Below the pieces are notes generated by a model that saw only the letters and a program-made list of their open reading frames with translations, was not told the DNA's origin and did no database searches. From assembly GCF_004364325.1 (NCBI RefSeq), contig NZ_SOCP01000011.1, forward strand, positions 305,621 to 369,620: a stretch of DNA of 64,000 nt. Reading direction: 5' to 3'. Below are positions 42,293 through 51,520 of this stretch, piece after piece. The DNA is from Actinophytocola oryzae (GTDB taxonomy: Bacteria > Actinomycetota > Actinomycetes > Mycobacteriales > Pseudonocardiaceae). Numbering within the stretch: the first letter of the stretch is position 1; each line of letters opens with the position of its first letter. A program made the translations under genes and the position numbers.

Positions 42293-42525
42293 TCCTCGTC
42301 GTCCTCCGGTGACGGGGTCGGTGCGCGGCGCTCGTAGGCCTGCTGGATCTCGATCTGGGGCTCGACGGCGGCCGGGTGCCAGATGTCGTCGAAGATGGTC
42401 ATCGTCGCGCTGAGCGCCTCACTGCCCACGCGGCGGCGCTGGACGCGCCTGGTCAGGCGGACCAGGCCCCAGCCGACCAGCGCACACACGGCCGCCACCA
42501 GCAGGAAGGGCCACACGACACTCAT
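42277..42525 (-). CDS. Small single-pass membrane protein
   Basis: 82 residues: one N-terminal helix (VVWPFLLVAAVCALVGWGLV), a basic patch (RLTRRVQRRRVG), then an acidic tail (PSPEDDEDQPSR). The ATG overlaps the TetR stop (ATGA, 4 bp), so translation is coupled to that repressor. No function is recognised. Confidence 0.75.
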   Translation of the reverse strand: MSVVWPFLLVAAVCALVGWGLVRLTRRVQRRRVGSEALSATMTIFDDIWHPAAVEPQIEIQQAYERRAPTPSPEDDEDQPSR

Positions 42526-43118
42526 GTCTCCTCCTGGAGCACGACGGCGAGCACACCTGCGACGATCGCGGCCACGTCGACCGTCGGGTCCATGCCCCTG
42601 CGCAGCGCGAGGCCGCCGCCGAGGGCGCCCAGCACGACCACCACGTGCGGCAGCGGCAGCGCGGGCCGCAGGCCGAGGCGCCCGCAGTGCCTGTCCAGCA
42701 CTGCGACGATCTGCTCCTCGTGGCCCTTCTGCGCGGCCACGACCGCCGCGGCGGTCTCGGCTTGGCCCGCCACCGCCGCGAGGAACTCCGCGGTCGTGGC
42801 GCTCCACCTCGCGGCCTCGTCGTCGGCGAACGTGACCGGGGTCAGTGCGCGGACGAGGCCGGACCGGTCGGTCGCCGCCGCCAGCGCCTCGTCCAGAAGG
42901 CGCAGGTGAGCCTCGGCCTGAGCCGCCATGGCCGCCAGCCACAGGCCCTCCTTGCCGCCGAAGTGCTTGTAGACCGCGCCACGCGTGTAGCCGGCCTCGG
43001 CCGCGATCTCCTCGATCGTCGCGGCGAGGAACCCGCGCCTGGCCAGCACGGTCCGCCCCGCCGCGAGCAGGCGCTCGTGCGTCTGCCGCTGCTGCTCCGC
43101 GCGTGTCAGCCTCGCCAC
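42522..43118 (-). CDS. TetR family transcriptional repressor
   Basis: 198 residues from GTG 43118. The HTH is LAARRG-like: AAGRTVLARRGFLAATIEEI, AAEAGYTRGAVYKHFGGKEG. The ligand domain is helical and Ala-rich. The stop overlaps the small membrane-protein gene, and a 36-bp inverted repeat lies just upstream, so it probably represses its own two-gene operon. Target outside the operon is unknown. Confidence 0.9.
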   Translation of the reverse strand: MARLTRAEQQRQTHERLLAAGRTVLARRGFLAATIEEIAAEAGYTRGAVYKHFGGKEGLWLAAMAAQAEAHLRLLDEALAAATDRSGLVRALTPVTFADDEAARWSATTAEFLAAVAGQAETAAAVVAAQKGHEEQIVAVLDRHCGRLGLRPALPLPHVVVVLGALGGGLALRRGMDPTVDVAAIVAGVLAVVLQEET

Positions 43119-43129
43119 CGGACCCCGTT

Positions 43130-43165
43130 CAGTAACACGGTGTTTCTGGATACACCACGTTACTG
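43130..43165. promoter_or_regulatory. Probable TetR operator
   Basis: CAGTAACACGGTG (43130-43142) and CACCACGTTACTG (43153-43165) are inverted arms with two mismatched pairs and a 10-bp spacer, 12-47 bp upstream of the TetR start. Size and position fit an autoregulatory TetR site. Confidence 0.6.
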
Positions 43166-43191
43166 TCGTCGCGGTCGGCGAAGCAAGGGCA

Positions 43192-44055
43192 CTACGTGAG
43201 GATGACCGACCGCGTGAGGTTGCGTGGCTCGTCCGGGTTGAGGCCGCGTGACTCCGCGACCGCCTGCGCGAGCAGGTGCGCGCGGACCAGGGACACGAGC
43301 GGGTCGCCCGCGAACGTCTCCAGGTGGGCACCCGTGGCGCGGACGTCGTCGGCCAGGCCGTGCGGCGCCGCACCGAACACCCACACCGCGCGACCAGGCG
43401 CGGCGATGGAGATCGGGCCGTGGCGGTACTCCATGGCGTAGTAGGACTCCGTCCACGCCTGGGCCGCCTCACGCAGCTTGAGGGCCCCCTCTTCGGCGAG
43501 GCCTGTCGTCCACCCGGTGCCGAGGAAGGTGACCTGCTCTGCCGACGTCAGCCCGGGTGCCAGCGGGGTCTCCAGCGCGTCGGCCGCCGCGGCGGGGAGC
43601 GCGTCGAGGGACTCGCCGAGCGAGGCACGCAGCAGGACCAGCGCGGAGGTGGCGAAGCGGGTCTGCACCACGGACCGCTCGTCGGCGAAGTCCAGCACGA
43701 CCAGCTCGTCCGCGGCGTCGCTGATCGGGGTGGCCGAGTCGGCGGTGAGGGCGACCGACGGTGTCGCGAGCTGGTCGAGGACCGACAGCACCTCGGTCGT
43801 GGTGCCGGAGCGGGACAGCGCGACCACACGGTCGTAGTGCCTGCCGTGCGGGAACTCCGACGCCGGGAACGCGTCGGTCTCCCCCAGCGCCGCCGCCTCC
43901 CGCAGGGCCGCGTACGCCCGCGCCATGTAGTACGACGTCCCGCAACCGATCACCGCCACCCGCTCGCCGGGCTCCGGGAGGCCGGAAACGGACAGGTCCA
44001 GTGCACGCGCCCACGTCTCGGGCTGGCTGGCGATCTCGTCCCGCAGATATGTCAT
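43192..44055 (-). CDS. SIS-domain sugar-phosphate protein (GlmS/AgaS-like isomerase half)
   Basis: 287 residues with two SIS domains: RVAVIGCGTSYYMARAYAAL then VVALSRSGTTTEVLSVLDQL, and VTFLGTGWTTGLAEEGALKL with YYAMEYRHGPISIA. The SRSGTT and MEYRHGP motifs match the sugar isomerase half of glucosamine-6-phosphate synthase and AgaS-type deaminases; the glutaminase half is absent. With the sugar ABC transporter nearby, an amino-sugar-6-phosphate deaminase/isomerase role is likely. ATG 44055 is chosen since MTYLRDEIASQPE is the standard family start. Confidence 0.86.
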   Translation of the reverse strand: MTYLRDEIASQPETWARALDLSVSGLPEPGERVAVIGCGTSYYMARAYAALREAAALGETDAFPASEFPHGRHYDRVVALSRSGTTTEVLSVLDQLATPSVALTADSATPISDAADELVVLDFADERSVVQTRFATSALVLLRASLGESLDALPAAAADALETPLAPGLTSAEQVTFLGTGWTTGLAEEGALKLREAAQAWTESYYAMEYRHGPISIAAPGRAVWVFGAAPHGLADDVRATGAHLETFAGDPLVSLVRAHLLAQAVAESRGLNPDEPRNLTRSVILT

Positions 44056-44070
44056 CCATCGCTCCCGCGT

Positions 44071-44116
44071 TGCTCGAAGATGATTCCAAACTACCAACTT
44101 CGAGCACGTTCGAGCG
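44071..44116. promoter_or_regulatory. Three half-sites in the SIS/TPR-like divergent promoter
   Basis: TGCTCGAA (44071-44078), TTCGAGCA (44099-44106) and TTCGAGCG (44109-44116). The first two are an inverted pair; the last two are direct repeats one helical turn apart. They lie between two divergent starts 77 bp apart, so a shared regulator is plausible. Confidence 0.45.
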
Positions 44117-44132
44117 AGTGGACAATGGACCA

Positions 44133-45002
44133 ATGACCGGCGAGAAGGATGTGCTGCTGGCCGCCCCCCGTGCCGCGCTGGCGAGGGTCCGGCGCGACCC
44201 GGACGACTGGGACGGCGAGTACGACTACGGCCTGCTGCTGGCCATGTACTTCGACGGCGTCGACCTCCCGCTCGCCCGCCGCATGCTGGCGGCCGCCGTC
44301 CGCTACCACCGCGACCACGTGCCCCCGGGCATCAGCCCGGAGCTGGTCCGTGCCGGCCTCCTGGTCGCCTGCCACGGCGACGCGGCGGACGTCTGGCTGC
44401 ACTGGACGGCCTACGCGCTGAGCTTCGACCCCGGCTACCGCCCGCTGCTCGCGGTGGCCGGGCTGCGCAGGACCCGGGACCTGGTCCGGGAGAGCACGCA
44501 CCCCGACCGGGGCCGCGTCGCCGTCGAGCTGGCCGGGCTGCGTGCACGGGAGGTGACCGCGTGGCTCGACGAGCAGCGCGAGCGGTTTCCCTCGGACCCG
44601 GCCGCCGAGTCCCTGTTCGGCTGGTCCACCCACGCCCGCGAGCTCGGCAGGCCGGACCTTTCCCGCGAGCTGCTGCTCGCGTGGGCACGAGAGCGGCCAC
44701 ACGACCCGGCCACGTTCGCGGCCGTGCGGTCCCGCCTCGGTCGCCTCGGGTTCGCGGCCGAGGCCGTCGAGGCCCAGCGTGAGGCCGTCGCGATCACCAC
44801 CGGCCGGGAGCGCCTCGGCCACGAGCTGGTCACGCTCGCCAGCGTGTGCCGGGAGGCGGGCGACCTCGCGGGTGCACGGCAGGCCCTCGAGGAGTGCGCC
44901 GCGCTCGCCCCGCCCCTGGGTGGGCTCGCCACCAGCCTCCGACGCGAGGCACGGGAGCTCGACGCACTACGGCCCGGCACCCCGTCGGGTACCGGGCCGT
45001 AG
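44133..45002 (+). CDS. TPR-like helical protein, unknown
   Basis: 289 residues from ATG 44133. All-helical with repeat-like units: DWDGEYDYGLLLAMYFDGVD, LPLARRMLAAAVRYH, RFPSDPAAESLFGWSTHARE, LSRELLLAWARERPHDPATF, FAAEAVEAQREAVAI, VCREAGDLAGARQALEECAA. Such spacing suggests tetratricopeptide-like superhelix, used for protein contacts. No catalytic motif. Its TAG stop is part of the terminator shared with the convergent ABC ATPase gene. Confidence 0.72.
   Translation: MTGEKDVLLAAPRAALARVRRDPDDWDGEYDYGLLLAMYFDGVDLPLARRMLAAAVRYHRDHVPPGISPELVRAGLLVACHGDAADVWLHWTAYALSFDPGYRPLLAVAGLRRTRDLVRESTHPDRGRVAVELAGLRAREVTAWLDEQRERFPSDPAAESLFGWSTHARELGRPDLSRELLLAWARERPHDPATFAAVRSRLGRLGFAAEAVEAQREAVAITTGRERLGHELVTLASVCREAGDLAGARQALEECAALAPPLGGLATSLRREARELDALRPGTPSGTGP
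44967..45002. terminator. Bidirectional hairpin ending at a stop codon
   Basis: CTACGGCCCGG (44967-44977) pairs with CCGGGCCGTAG (44992-45002), an 11-bp perfect stem with a 14-nt loop. The right arm includes the TAG of the TPR-like gene and lies 10 bp from the ABC ATPase stop, serving both strands. Confidence 0.7.
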
Positions 45003-45012
45003 CGAGGAGAGA

Positions 45013-46131
<1,119 letters not shown>

Positions 46132-46225
46132 GGTGATCCTTTCATCCGCCGGTCTTCAGACCGCACCTCGTTGTCGCGGCCCGGCCCAGAACCGGCGCGC
46201 GATGCCAATCTAGAGGAACAAACAA

Positions 46226-46243
46226 CTGAACACCACGATTCAG
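46226..46243. promoter_or_regulatory. AT-rich inverted repeat upstream of the ATPase gene
   Basis: CTGAA (46226-46230) and TTCAG (46239-46243) flank CACCACGA in a notably AT-rich 122-bp gap between the ABC ATPase start and the permease stop, consistent with a separate promoter for the ATPase. Confidence 0.35.
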
Positions 46244-46253
46244 AATTACAAAT

Positions 46254-47147
46254 CTACTTCACCCCGCCCGCGGTGAGGCCGGACACCAGGTGCTTCTCGA
46301 TCATGGCGAACAGGGCCACGACCGGGAGGATCCCGATGATCGACACCGCGAAGACGTACTGCCAGGCCGACTCGTACTGACCGATGAACCTGGTCAACGC
46401 CACGGTGAGTGGCTGGTTGACGTCGGTGGGCAGCAGGATGAGGCTCGCGGCGAACTCGTTCCAGCACGCGATGAACGTGAAGATGATGGCAGTGACAATG
46501 CCGGGCCACACGAGCGGCAGCATGATCCTGCCAAGGGACTGGCCCCGGCTGCAGCCGTCGAGCCAGGCCGCCTCCTCGATCTCCTTCGGCACCGTGGCGA
46601 AGAAGCTGTGCATGATCCACACCGCGAACGACAGGTTGAACGCCGCGTTCACGAGGATCATCGCGAGCCAGGTGTCGTTGATCTCCAGCGAGACGAACTC
46701 GCGGAACAGGCCGGAGGCGAGCACGGTCGGCTGCAGCATCTGCGTGACCAGCACCAACAGCATGAACGGCAGCTTGAGCCGGAAGCTGTGGCGTGCCGTG
46801 TAGTAGGCGGCGGGCAGCGCGGCGACGAGCGCCAACACCGTGCCGCCCAACGAGATCACGACCGTGGAGAGCAGGTTGTGCGGGAGGGGCGTCTCCGGCG
46901 TGCTCCACATGTGGATGAAGTTGCTGAACAGCCAGTTCGTCGGGAAGTACTCCGGCGGAACTTTCAGGATCTCCTGGCGTGACTTGAACGCGCCGGAGAG
47001 CATGATCAGGTAGGGCGTCAGGAACACCAGCGCGACGATCACGCCGACGACCGTCAGACCCCAGCGCTTCTTCTCGCGCTTGCGCGGGGTGTTGGTGGTG
47101 GTCGTTTCGATCGTGGCCGGTGGGTCGAGTACCGCTCCGCGGGTCAT
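46254..47147 (-). CDS. Sugar ABC transporter permease (MalG/UgpE type)
   Basis: 297 residues, six helices (LTVVGVIVALVFLTPYLIML to SIIGILPVVALFAMIE). The EAA loop reads IEEAAWLDGCSRGQSLGRIM, then LPLVWPG, the contact to the ATPase. The C-terminal GLTAGGVK is the MalG-type hallmark. ATG 47147 (MTRGAVLDPP) is favoured over 47189. Its start is 49 bp after the other permease gene's stop. Confidence 0.94.
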   Translation of the reverse strand: MTRGAVLDPPATIETTTTNTPRKREKKRWGLTVVGVIVALVFLTPYLIMLSGAFKSRQEILKVPPEYFPTNWLFSNFIHMWSTPETPLPHNLLSTVVISLGGTVLALVAALPAAYYTARHSFRLKLPFMLLVLVTQMLQPTVLASGLFREFVSLEINDTWLAMILVNAAFNLSFAVWIMHSFFATVPKEIEEAAWLDGCSRGQSLGRIMLPLVWPGIVTAIIFTFIACWNEFAASLILLPTDVNQPLTVALTRFIGQYESAWQYVFAVSIIGILPVVALFAMIEKHLVSGLTAGGVK

Positions 47148-47196
47148 GCCGCCCCCTCGCCCGCTCCGTGGCGCCGGAACGCTCCGCAAGCTCTGC

Positions 47197-48114
47197 TCAT
47201 GCGTTCACCTCCCGCATCGGCTTGACGACCTTGAGGTAGATGCCGATCACCACGAGGATCACGACGAAGTTGACCACCGACAGGGCGCTCGCCGTGTCGA
47301 TCTGCCGGTCGGACTGGATGAGCTTGAACATCAGCGTGGTCGTGGTGTCGGCGTCGTAGCCGGGTATCGAGCCGGTCATGGTCTTGAGGATCGGCAGCGA
47401 GTTGAACACGTTGATGATGTTGATGATCGCGGCGACCGCGAGCGCGGGCCGCAGCATCGGGAAGATGACCTGCCAGTACGTCTGGACCTTGCCCGCACCG
47501 TCGATCTGCGCCGCCTCCAGCACGTCGTGCGGGATCGTCTGCAGGCCGGCGAGCACCACGAATGTCGTGAACGGTACGGACACGAACACCGCGACCGCCA
47601 TGGCCGACAGGAATCCGGACGTAGCGTTCTTGAGGAACCCGTACGGCTCGTCGAGGATCCCGACGTCGACGAGGAACTTGTTGATGATCCCGTAGAACGG
47701 GTCGAGCCCGTACACGAAGACCGTCGAGGTCATCACGACCGAGGCCGCCCACGGCACGATGATCACCATGCGCAGGACCTTGCGGCCGGGGAACTTCTTG
47801 TTCAGGAACTGCGCGAGCACCAGCGACAGCACCACGGTCACCAGCACGACGCCGAACGTCCACACGAGAGTGTTGGTGAGCACGGTCGGCAGCGGGTCGA
47901 GCCCGAAGACCGCCTTGTAGTTCGCGAAGCCTGCCCAGCCGCGGTCCTTGCCGAACCGCGACAGGTCGCGCAGCGAGGTGTAGATCATGAAGCCGACGGG
48001 GAAGATCACGACCCCGCCGATGAGGACCAGCGCGGGCGCCAGCCACGGTAGTGCCTGCAGCGTCGTCTGACGGCGGGCCTGCCGTCTCAACGCCTTGTTA
48101 CGTGTGGTTGCCAC
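47197..48114 (-). CDS. Sugar ABC transporter permease (MalF/UgpA type)
   Basis: 305 residues with six helices (LPWLAPALVLIGGVVIFPVG, VLVTVVLSLVLAQFLN and others). The EAA loop reads DVLEAAQIDGAGKVQTYWQV, then IFPMLRPA. The basic N-terminus (TRNKALRRQARRQTT) is cytoplasmic. It pairs with the MalG-type permease as a heterodimer. GTG 48114. A strong hairpin separates it from the upstream binding-protein gene. Confidence 0.94.
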   Translation of the reverse strand: MATTRNKALRRQARRQTTLQALPWLAPALVLIGGVVIFPVGFMIYTSLRDLSRFGKDRGWAGFANYKAVFGLDPLPTVLTNTLVWTFGVVLVTVVLSLVLAQFLNKKFPGRKVLRMVIIVPWAASVVMTSTVFVYGLDPFYGIINKFLVDVGILDEPYGFLKNATSGFLSAMAVAVFVSVPFTTFVVLAGLQTIPHDVLEAAQIDGAGKVQTYWQVIFPMLRPALAVAAIINIINVFNSLPILKTMTGSIPGYDADTTTTLMFKLIQSDRQIDTASALSVVNFVVILVVIGIYLKVVKPMREVNA

Positions 48115-48134
48115 CCGAGCGCCTCCTGGGTATC

Positions 48135-48165
48135 GGCGCAGGACCCCGTCGCGGGGCCCTGCGCC
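48135..48165 (-). promoter_or_regulatory. Hairpin between binding-protein and permease genes
   Basis: GGCGCAGGACCCCG (48135-48148) and CGGGGCCCTGCGCC (48152-48165) form a 14-bp stem with one mismatch and a 3-nt loop. Such hairpins let binding-protein mRNA be more abundant than permease mRNA. Confidence 0.7.
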
Positions 48166-48190
48166 ACCCGAATCATCCGTTGTCTACCGG

Positions 48191-49429
48191 TCAGCCGCTC
48201 GCGTCGGCCTTCTCCTGGATCGACTTGAGCACCTCGTCGACCGGCTTGGTCTGGATCTGGCCGACCAGGTCCTTGAACGCGCCGGAGGTCTGCGCCCAGG
48301 CCGGGTTGGTGGCCGGGTAGAACTTCGCGCTCGGCAGGGACTCCAGGAACGTCTTCAGCTCGGGCTTGCTGGCCGCCGAGTCCGCACCGGACTTGGTCGC
48401 CGGGATGAAGCCCTCGTTGTCGTTGAACTTGACGTAGTTGTCCTGCTGGTAGAAGAAGTCCAGGAACTTCGCGATCGAGCCCTGCTTGTCCGCGTCGTTG
48501 TTGAAGCCGACGAAGTAGTCGGCGACACCCAGCGTGACCGGCTTGCCGTCCTTGGTGGGGCTCGGCGCGATGGCCCAGTCGAGGTCCGGGGCCTTCTCGT
48601 TGATCTGGCCGACGATCGGCGGCAGACCCTCGATCATGCCGATCTTGCCCTGGATGAACACGTCCAGCAGCGGCGTGCGGTCGGTCGCGCCGGGGTCAGG
48701 CTGCGTGGCGCCCTCGTCGATCATCTTCTTCATGAAGGTGAGCGCCTCGGTGGCCTGCGGCGTGTCGATCGTCATCTTGCCGCTCTTCTCCCAGGACGCG
48801 CCCGCGCCGTACGCCCAGATGGACGTCTCGGCCTGGGCCTCCTCGGAGCCGAGCGGCATGCCGTAGCCGTAGACACCGCCGCCGAGCGCCGCGACCTTCT
48901 TCGCCGCCGCGAGCAGCTCGTCCCACGTCTTCGGCGGCGCGGTCACACCGGCCTGGGAGAAGAGCGTCTTGTTGTAGAACAGCGCGCGGGTCGAGGCCAC
49001 CGTCGGCACGCCGTAGGCCTGGCCGTCGATCTTGGCGCTGTCGATGAAGGCGGGCTCGATGTCCTTGTACGTGTCCGGGGAGACGATCTCGTCGGCCTTG
49101 TAGAGCAGGTCGTCCGAGGCGTACGCCGGGCCTGCCGCGTCCAGCTCCAGGATGTCCGGGGCCTTGTTGTTCTGGATCTTGGTGGTCATGACGTTGTAGA
49201 TGTCGTCCCAGCTCTGGGTCTCGAGCTTGACGTCGATGTTCGAGTTCTTCGCCTCGAAGTCCTTGACCAGCTGCTCCCAGTACGGCTTGGTCTTGTCGCC
49301 GTAGATGGGCACCAGCAGGTCAAGGCTGACGTTGCCGTCGCCGTCGTCGCTGCCGGAGTCGCTGCCGCAGCCGGCGAGCCCGAGCGCAGCCACTGTCGCC
49401 ACCGCGACAGCCATAGAAACGCGCCTCAA
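48191..49429 (-). CDS. Sugar ABC transporter substrate-binding lipoprotein
   Basis: 412 residues with a lipoprotein signal (VAVATVAALGLAGCGSDSGS, lipobox LAGC). The mature fold is a CUT1-type binding protein (GVPTVASTRALFYNKTLFSQ, MPLGSEEAQAETSIWAYGAG, GKIGMIEGLPPIVGQINEKA). It captures an oligosaccharide or amino-sugar outside the cell. The TTG at 49429 has GGAGG 6 nt upstream; ATG 49414 is an alternative. A dre-like palindrome is about 80 bp upstream. Confidence 0.93.
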   Translation of the reverse strand: MRRVSMAVAVATVAALGLAGCGSDSGSDDGDGNVSLDLLVPIYGDKTKPYWEQLVKDFEAKNSNIDVKLETQSWDDIYNVMTTKIQNNKAPDILELDAAGPAYASDDLLYKADEIVSPDTYKDIEPAFIDSAKIDGQAYGVPTVASTRALFYNKTLFSQAGVTAPPKTWDELLAAAKKVAALGGGVYGYGMPLGSEEAQAETSIWAYGAGASWEKSGKMTIDTPQATEALTFMKKMIDEGATQPDPGATDRTPLLDVFIQGKIGMIEGLPPIVGQINEKAPDLDWAIAPSPTKDGKPVTLGVADYFVGFNNDADKQGSIAKFLDFFYQQDNYVKFNDNEGFIPATKSGADSAASKPELKTFLESLPSAKFYPATNPAWAQTSGAFKDLVGQIQTKPVDEVLKSIQEKADASG

Positions 49430-49507
49430 GATGTCCTCCGTTTCCGCCTGGCCGGTCCGCTCCGCCTGGCTGGGTCGCCGTGCCGACCCATGGGGCCCGG
49501 AACGGCG

Positions 49508-49523
49508 ATTGGTTTATACCACT
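49508..49523. promoter_or_regulatory. DasR-like dre palindrome upstream of the sugar transporter
   Basis: ATTGGTTTATACCACT agrees with the DasR consensus (A-S-TGGTCTAGACCA-S-T) at 13 of 16 positions, mismatching at the second, seventh and tenth. It lies in the gap between the binding-protein start (49429) and the convergent-facing nrnA stop (49551). DasR senses GlcN-6-P in Streptomyces; use here is inference. Confidence 0.5.
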
Positions 49524-49550
49524 TGTTCGGCAGGACGCCGCCGTTCGTCC

Positions 49551-50537
49551 TCAACTGGTTACGAGCGGCACCGGGTTTCGCAACATGTCACGCACCCGCG
49601 CGGTCACCTCGGCCGCCGTGCCCGACGCACTGAACCCCGCCGCCAGCCGGTGGCCGCCCCCACCGAGCCCGACGGCAACGGCCCGCACGTCGACGGCACT
49701 TTTCGCCCGCAGCGACCCGTTCCACTCGCCGGGCGCCGCCTCCTTGATCACGAGTGTGACCTCGGCCTCGACCGTCGTGCGCAGGATGTCGACGACCGAC
49801 TCGACCTCCTCCGGCCGGATCCCCGTCATGTCACCCTGGGTGACCGACGTGTACACGAGCCCCCGTCCGCCGGCGGCGTCCGGTTCGAGCCGGGCCCGCG
49901 CGAGCACGCGGGCGAGCATGGGGAGCCACGCGAAGGAGTGCGTGTCGAGCAGCCTGCGGCCGAGGTCGTCCGGGTCGACACCGGCCTCGATGAGCCGCAT
50001 GGCCATGGCGTGGGTCGCCGGGGTGGCACGCCGGAAGGAGCTGGTGTCGGTGACGAGCCCGGCGTAGAGGCAGCGGGCGATGTCCGCGTCGAGCGGCGCG
50101 GCCAGCTCGTCGAGCAGCTTCAGCACGAGCACGGTGGTCGCCTCCGCGTGCTCGTCGACGACGTGGTGGGTGCCGAACCGGGTGTTGGACGCGTGGTGGT
50201 CGATGACGAGCACGTCGCCGCTGGTGGCGACCCGGTTCGCGAGCCAGCCGAGCCGGTCCTCACTGGCCACGTCGAGCGCGACCAGCAGCTCGGGTGCCTC
50301 GGGGACCTCACTGGCCGGCACGACGAGGCCGAGCGTGTCGAGGCTCCTCAGCGAGTGCGGCACCGCCGCTGGCGGCCCGAAGGACACGCGCACGGTCGTG
50401 CCGGTCCGGTGGAGCGCGCCTGCCAGCGCGAGGGCGCTGCCGAGAGCGTCCGCGTCGGGGTTGACATGCGCGAGCAGCGTCACGTCGGTCGCGTTCCCGA
50501 GCAGAGCCGCGGCCGCGTGAAGATCAGCGGTCAGCAC
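49551..50537 (-). CDS. nrnA: Bifunctional oligoribonuclease/pAp phosphatase NrnA (DHH/DHHA1)
   Basis: 328 residues. The DHH domain has LLAHVNPDADALGSA (His24, Asp28, Asp30) and VIDHHASNTRFG (Asp113-His114-His115). The DHHA1 domain ends with VGLGGGGHRLAAGFSASGT. It degrades nano-RNAs and 3'-phosphoadenosine 5'-phosphate. It is usually right after rbfA; here a MarR gene and a lipoprotein gene lie between. GTG 50537 begins VLTADLHAAAALL, fitting the family start. Confidence 0.95.
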   Translation of the reverse strand: MLTADLHAAAALLGNATDVTLLAHVNPDADALGSALALAGALHRTGTTVRVSFGPPAAVPHSLRSLDTLGLVVPASEVPEAPELLVALDVASEDRLGWLANRVATSGDVLVIDHHASNTRFGTHHVVDEHAEATTVLVLKLLDELAAPLDADIARCLYAGLVTDTSSFRRATPATHAMAMRLIEAGVDPDDLGRRLLDTHSFAWLPMLARVLARARLEPDAAGGRGLVYTSVTQGDMTGIRPEEVESVVDILRTTVEAEVTLVIKEAAPGEWNGSLRAKSAVDVRAVAVGLGGGGHRLAAGFSASGTAAEVTARVRDMLRNPVPLVTS

Positions 50538-50584
50538 GCGCCCAGCCTTCCGGTAAGCGGGCGGTGACGTCCAGTACCGGAATT

Positions 50585-50602
50585 TTGACAGGCACCTGTC
50601 AA
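50585..50602. promoter_or_regulatory. Perfect palindrome between nrnA and the MarR gene
   Basis: TTGACAGGCACCTGTCAA is a perfect 18-bp palindrome 18 bp upstream of the MarR ATG and 47 bp from the nrnA start. Its TTGACA looks like a -35 element, so repressor binding would hide the promoter. Size fits MarR sites. Confidence 0.65.
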
Positions 50603-50620
50603 TCTGACACTTTGTTCCCC

Positions 50621-51073
50621 ATGACCGGATTGAGCCCACCAGGATGGGCGTTCTCGGAGCTGCTGGTCGAGGTTTTCCGCGTCAACGGCCTGCTCCTGGC
50701 GGCAGGTGACCGGCTCGCGGCCCCGGCGGGCCTGACGAGTGCGCGGTGGCAGGTGTTGGGGGTCGTCGACCACGGGCCGACCACGGTCGCCCAGGTGGCG
50801 CGGACGATGGGCCTGACCAGGCAGTCCGTGCGGCAGACAGCCGACGCGCTGGTCCGCGACGGGCTGGTGGAGCTGGTCCCCAACCCCGCGGACCGCAGGG
50901 CGCGGCTCCTGAAGCTCACGCCCGAGGGCCGGAAGGCGCTGCGGTACGTGGAGGAACAACAGTCGACCTGGGCCAACGCGATCGCGGCCCACCTGCCGCA
51001 CACGGAGCTGCGGACGTGCGTCGGCGTGCTGCGCGACCTCGGCGACCTGCTGGAGCCCGCCGGTGGCGAGTGA
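50621..51073 (+). CDS. MarR family transcriptional regulator
   Basis: 150 residues from ATG 50621. The winged helix is TTVAQVARTMGLTRQSVRQT, ADALVRDGLVELVPNPADRR with the wing RARLLKLTPEGRKALRYVEE. Helices at both ends form the dimer. It is monocistronic and divergent from nrnA, and its promoter has an 18-bp palindrome. Targets beyond itself are not visible here. Confidence 0.93.
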   Translation: MTGLSPPGWAFSELLVEVFRVNGLLLAAGDRLAAPAGLTSARWQVLGVVDHGPTTVAQVARTMGLTRQSVRQTADALVRDGLVELVPNPADRRARLLKLTPEGRKALRYVEEQQSTWANAIAAHLPHTELRTCVGVLRDLGDLLEPAGGE

Positions 51074-51076
51074 GGA

Positions 51077-51520
51077 CTACCCGGCCGTCAGGCACGGGGA
51101 CTCGGCGCTCAGCAGCAGCTCGCCGTACGAGTTGTCACGCAGTGACATCCGGAAGCTGTCCTTGGTGTTCTGGACCCACACGTAGTGCCGTTTGGGTCGC
51201 AGGTCGTCCAGCAACTCGAAGTCGTGGGCCTGCCACCAGGTGAGCAGGGTGTCGAAGTGTTCGTTGTCGTCGGCGAGGCCCCGGACGAAGTACGTGCTCG
51301 TGACGATCACCCGGCCCTGCTGCTCGCCCTTGCAGGCGGTCGAGGACGGTGCGGACGCCGCCTGCAGGCGGGCGTCGGCGGGCAGCGCGGTGATGGCGCG
51401 GCGGATGTAGGACTCCACGCGGTCGTACGCGTCGGACTCGGTCAGCGAGTCGTCGGTCCGGTTCGGCCCGCAGGCGGTCAGGAGGGCCAGGGCGACCAGC
51501 GCCAGCAACGCCGCCCTCAT
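51077..51520 (-). CDS. Small secreted lipoprotein, unknown
   Basis: 147 residues with a lipoprotein signal MRAALLALVALALLTACGPN (lipobox LTAC). The mature part has YDRVESYIRRAITALPADAR, VIVTSTYFVRGLADDNEHFD and VWVQNTKDSFRMSLRDNSYG, with one further disulfide pair possible (SSTACKGE and the late ESPCLTAG). The domain resembles other actinobacterial lipoproteins of unknown function. It converges on the MarR gene with 3 bp between stops. Confidence 0.8.
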   Translation of the reverse strand: MRAALLALVALALLTACGPNRTDDSLTESDAYDRVESYIRRAITALPADARLQAASAPSSTACKGEQQGRVIVTSTYFVRGLADDNEHFDTLLTWWQAHDFELLDDLRPKRHYVWVQNTKDSFRMSLRDNSYGELLLSAESPCLTAG

